Positions 23,371 through 25,695 of a DNA stretch of 25,695 nt are shown one piece after another. Made by a program: the position numbers and the translations under genes. The stretch comes from AV69 sp036498205 (GTDB lineage Bacteria; Verrucomicrobiota; Verrucomicrobiia; Chthoniobacterales; UBA10450). Location: assembly GCA_036498205.1 (NCBI GenBank), contig DASXIC010000160.1, forward strand, positions 1 through 25,695. The letters run 5' to 3'. Each line of letters opens with the position of its first letter. Position 1 is the stretch's first letter. Below the pieces are notes generated by a model. It ran no database searches, was not told where the DNA came from, and worked only from the letters and a program-made list of their open reading frames with translations.

Positions 23371-24234
23371 ATGGCAGCCGTTAATTGTCTCATGTTCGGG
23401 GTGACCACCTCAGACGATTACAAGCCGGTCACCTGGATGGGGCGTTTTCCCGTCGATGTGACGACCATCCTCGTCGGTCTGCACGTTTTGATGGCGATCA
23501 TGACCGCTCTGCTCGTCGCTTCCGGGGGGGCGGCAGTGCTTGACTTCCTCCATTTCGACAGCGCGCGCGTCCTGGGTAGCGGCCAGGTCTGGCGCCTTGG
23601 CACCTATGCCTTTGTTCACTCGCCTTCGATGCTGCTGTGGTTCGCCATTGAAATGTACATGCTCTTTGTCTTTGGACGCGAGGTCGAGAAGTTCATCGGG
23701 CAGAGGCCTTACATAATGCTTTATCTGGTGCTGTTGTTCGCACCATCGATCATGCTCACTCTCTGGGGCCTTTCCGAGCGAACCGGTCTGGCCGGCTCGC
23801 CCGCATTGCATTTCGGAATCTTCGTGGCTTTTGCTACGATCTATCCCTCGGCCGAATTACTCCTTCGAATTACGGCGAAATGGATGACGCTTATCCTGGC
23901 CGCGATCTATACCCTGCAGTTAGTGGCTTTCCACGCCTGGACGGACCTGGCGGTGGTCTGGATCAGCATTGCCACCGCCTTTTTCTTTATTCGCCTGCGC
24001 GGGGTCGGCCCGGAATTGGTTTGGTGGGAGAATTTCAAAACACGCTTGCAACCGAAACCGAAATTCAAAGTTGTGCCCAAGCAGCCGCCCACACGTCACG
24101 AAGAAGATGACGTTTATGAATCGATCGACCCTATTCTGGACAAGATTGCAAAGTCCGGCATCGGGAGTCTGACACCGAGCGAGCGCCGCATGCTTGACCG
24201 CGCGCGCAATCGTCTTCTCAAAGAATCAAAGTGA
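23371..24234 (+). CDS. Rhomboid-like membrane protein lacking catalytic residues
   Basis: A roughly 287-residue membrane protein with the rhomboid layout. WRLGTYAFVHSPSMLLWFAIEMYMLFVFGREVEKFIG corresponds to the conserved WR motif and helix 2 of rhomboids, followed by YIMLYLVLLFAPSIM and later helices. Where active rhomboids have GxSG(A)xxG, this one has AGSPALHFG, and the last helix (AWTDLAVVWISIATAFFFIRLRG) lacks the catalytic His, so it is probably not a protease. The soluble C terminus (ESIDPILDKIAKSGIGSLTPSERRMLDRARNRLL) matches a small helical tail I know from rhomboid relatives (DUF6576, from memory). The start is uncertain: ATG 23371 is preferred, ATG 23392 is possible, and the frame is open back to 23308, overlapping pckG. 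It overlaps the convergent PTS gene by 9 bp. Confidence 0.75.
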   Translation: MAAVNCLMFGVTTSDDYKPVTWMGRFPVDVTTILVGLHVLMAIMTALLVASGGAAVLDFLHFDSARVLGSGQVWRLGTYAFVHSPSMLLWFAIEMYMLFVFGREVEKFIGQRPYIMLYLVLLFAPSIMLTLWGLSERTGLAGSPALHFGIFVAFATIYPSAELLLRITAKWMTLILAAIYTLQLVAFHAWTDLAVVWISIATAFFFIRLRGVGPELVWWENFKTRLQPKPKFKVVPKQPPTRHEEDDVYESIDPILDKIAKSGIGSLTPSERRMLDRARNRLLKESK

Positions 24235-24687
24235 GGGGGCCTCTCGCAAAACAGCGATAAATTCCGCCGGGGTGGCTGCGGCCAGTAGCGCATTGCGTCG
24301 CTCTTTGCTCTTCGTGATTCGCGCCAGCATGCCGACCACGACGAGGTAGTCATTGACCAGTTGTTTTGGAACGGCGACAAGGAAAATCAGATGGGCCCTG
24401 TCGCCATTCGCGGCCCACGGGATTCCGGTACTGCTGCGCCCAACCGCCAGCGCGATTTCGTCCACCAAATCGGTCCTGGCGTGCGGGAAGGCGACGCCAT
24501 TTTGGGCCAGAGTTGAGCTTGCCTCTTCGCGCGCGATGACCTGCTCGAGGAAATGAGCGGGCTGACGCAGCGTGCCGGTTGCGTTAAAAAGATCCACCAA
24601 TTCGCGCAGCGCGCTCGCCTTGGACCGCGATTTCAGATGCAGGGCGATCTGGCGTTCTTTCAGAATATCGGAGAGCGAAATGGCCAT
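24226..24687 (-). CDS. PTS EIIA domain protein (fructose/nitrogen type)
   Basis: A 153-residue stand-alone EIIA domain of the fructose/mannitol/PtsN family. It begins with SLSDILKERQIALHLKSRSKASALRELVDLF and contains the phosphorylation site His69 in NGVAFPHART; IALAVGRSSTGIPW, DRAHLIFLVAVPK and LLAAATPAEFIAVL follow as expected. No membrane EIIC, EIIB, HPr or enzyme I is nearby, so a regulatory role (as with nitrogen PTS EIIA) is more likely than sugar uptake, though this is inference. The ATG at 24687 faces the DUF2270 gene across a 53-bp divergent gap, and the 3' end overlaps the rhomboid-like gene by 9 bp. Confidence 0.9.
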   Translation of the reverse strand: MAISLSDILKERQIALHLKSRSKASALRELVDLFNATGTLRQPAHFLEQVIAREEASSTLAQNGVAFPHARTDLVDEIALAVGRSSTGIPWAANGDRAHLIFLVAVPKQLVNDYLVVVGMLARITKSKERRNALLAAATPAEFIAVLREAPSL

Positions 24688-24740
24688 CGAGATTTGTTGG
24701 ATATTTAAGGCGGAGCAGTTATCCAGTTAACGCAAGAGCC

Positions 24741-25460
24741 GTGGCAACAGAAAAGAGCGCGCCTGGTACGAACGACGAAACGACGATTTCGTTGCAACGC
24801 AGCATCTATGACCCGGGCTATGTCAACGCAATGTCGCATTTCTATCGCGGCGAGCTCGGGCGGATTATGGTCTGGCGACAACGGCTCGACATTACGACGA
24901 ACTGGGCAATTACAAGTAGCACCGCCATCATTACCATCGCATTCTCCAACCGCGATGTTCCTCACATCATCTTCTTTTTTAATCTTGCCATCGTTTGGGT
25001 CATGCTTTGGATCGAGGCGCGTCGATATCGGTTTTACGACGCTTTTCGTGCCCGTGTCCGCATGCTGGAAGCGCATTTTTTGGTGCCGATGGTAATGGAA
25101 AATCGGCAAATGCTGCAGGGAGAATGGAAGAAGCTGGTCTGCGAGGATTTGATTTTACCTTCGTTCAAGATCAGCAAGCTGGAAGCGATCGGCCGGCGGT
25201 TGAAGCGGAATTATGTCTTCATTTTTATTCTCATCATGGTGGCGTGGGTGACGAAGATTTTTCTGCACGCGGATCATTCAATGGACAGCGTGTCCGGGTT
25301 CTATCATGCCTTGCGAGTAGGGCATATTCCCTCCTGGCTAGTCGCTTCCATCTTTCTCGCCACCTTCGCCAGTGTCATCGGGATTACCATTTATGTCGGT
25401 AAGAAAACGTCGGGGGAAATTTCCGAGTTCGGCACCCATCGATCGCTTTGGCGCATCTGA
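24741..25460 (+). CDS. DUF2270 family membrane protein
   Basis: A 239-residue predicted membrane protein matching the DUF2270 family: MSHFYRGELGRIMVWRQRLDITTNWAIT, FSNRDVPHIIFFFNLAIVWVMLWIEARRYRFYDAFRARVRMLEAHFLVPM. Four hydrophobic segments are visible, about 52-68, 74-92, 158-176 (YVFIFILIMVAWVTKIFL) and 195-217 (WLVASIFLATFASVIGITIYVG). No function is known for the family. The start is GTG at 24741. Its TGA stop overlaps the mazG ATG by one base (TGATG), so the two are translationally coupled. Confidence 0.88.
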   Translation: MATEKSAPGTNDETTISLQRSIYDPGYVNAMSHFYRGELGRIMVWRQRLDITTNWAITSSTAIITIAFSNRDVPHIIFFFNLAIVWVMLWIEARRYRFYDAFRARVRMLEAHFLVPMVMENRQMLQGEWKKLVCEDLILPSFKISKLEAIGRRLKRNYVFIFILIMVAWVTKIFLHADHSMDSVSGFYHALRVGHIPSWLVASIFLATFASVIGITIYVGKKTSGEISEFGTHRSLWRI

Positions 25461-25695
25461 TGAGCGAATTAGAGAAATTGCGCGCCATCGTTGCGCGCTT
25501 ACGCGCACCGGAGGGATGCCCATGGGACCGTGAGCAAACCAATGATTCGCTGCTACCCGCTTTGCTGGAGGAAGCGTACGAGGTGGCCGGGGCCGTTCGG
25601 ACGCGCGACGACGCAAACTTGCGCGAGGAACTCGGCGACCTGCTCTTGTTAATAATGATGCATTCCCAAATTGCCTCGGAAGAAAATCGCTTCGG
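25460..25695 (+). CDS. mazG: Nucleoside triphosphate pyrophosphohydrolase MazG (partial)
   Basis: The first 78 codons of a gene running off the right edge. The translation (MSELEKLRAIVARLRAPEGC..PWDREQTNDSL, then LEEAYEVAGAV...LREELGDLLLLIMMHSQIA) is the N-terminal MazG domain: PWDREQT followed by the metal-binding EExxE...ExxD helices (LLEEAYEV and EELGDLLL). MazG hydrolyses NTPs to NMP and pyrophosphate and cleans abnormal nucleotides from the pool. The ATG at 25460 overlaps the DUF2270 stop (TGATG). The ORF is intact as far as it can be seen. Confidence 0.95.
   Translation, partial: MSELEKLRAIVARLRAPEGCPWDREQTNDSLLPALLEEAYEVAGAVRTRDDANLREELGDLLLLIMMHSQIASEENRF

Overview
This window is ordinary bacterial chromosome at moderately high GC (my estimate, not computed). 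It is densely packed with housekeeping genes; I see no phage, integrase, transposase or CRISPR array. The best clue to the host is uvrA: it encodes one 2014-residue protein made of two complete UvrA proteins fused head to tail. Double-length UvrA is known from chlamydiae, which points to the PVC group. Together with GTP-type PEP carboxykinase, a catalytically altered rhomboid-like protein and a DUF2270 protein, I would guess a soil or freshwater Verrucomicrobiota lineage (Chthoniobacterales-like). This is inference, not a database result. Many starts are GTG or TTG, and few genes have a strong Shine-Dalgarno sequence.

Layout. 1-115: end of a membrane protein on +. 109-1907: three minus-strand genes (metallo-beta-lactamase-fold hydrolase, tRNA-Thr(CGU), family 2 glycosyltransferase), with the tRNA 3' CCA only 7 nt from the glycosyltransferase start. 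1969-2751: trpC on +. 2752-4801: a tightly coupled minus-strand set (two-helix membrane protein, TSUP transporter, double universal stress protein) whose junctions overlap by 1 and 4 nt. 4913-6028: a 4Fe-4S ferredoxin and thiD on +. 5997-10171: a minus-strand cluster of signal-less HtrA-like protease, purD, a degenerate S41-peptidase-like secreted protein and rnc. 10279-12059: an uncharacterised conserved-looking protein followed 2 nt later by a LigC-type ATP-dependent DNA ligase. 12110-15129: lgt, exbB, exbD and a TonB-like protein, all minus. 15273-21317: the giant uvrA. 21482-23341: pckG. 23371-24234: rhomboid-like membrane protein on +. 24226-24687: PTS EIIA on minus. 24741-25695: DUF2270 membrane protein and the start of mazG on +.

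How it works together. Most genes are core metabolism (tryptophan, thiamine, purine, gluconeogenesis), nucleic-acid repair and processing (UvrA, LigC, RNase III, MazG) and envelope functions (Lgt, ExbBD-TonB, glycosyltransferase). The most unusual signal is a family of degenerate interrupted palindromes of about 60-90 bp (arms like GTCATnnCGAGCnnAGnGAnnGATCTC) that I see only in and around uvrA. One copy supplies the uvrA stop codon, two lie in frame inside the coding sequence at linker or insertion positions, one sits just upstream of the gene, and a fifth, weaker copy lies in another UvrA linker. A second theme is predicted loss of catalytic residues in two protease-fold proteins (S41-like and rhomboid-like).
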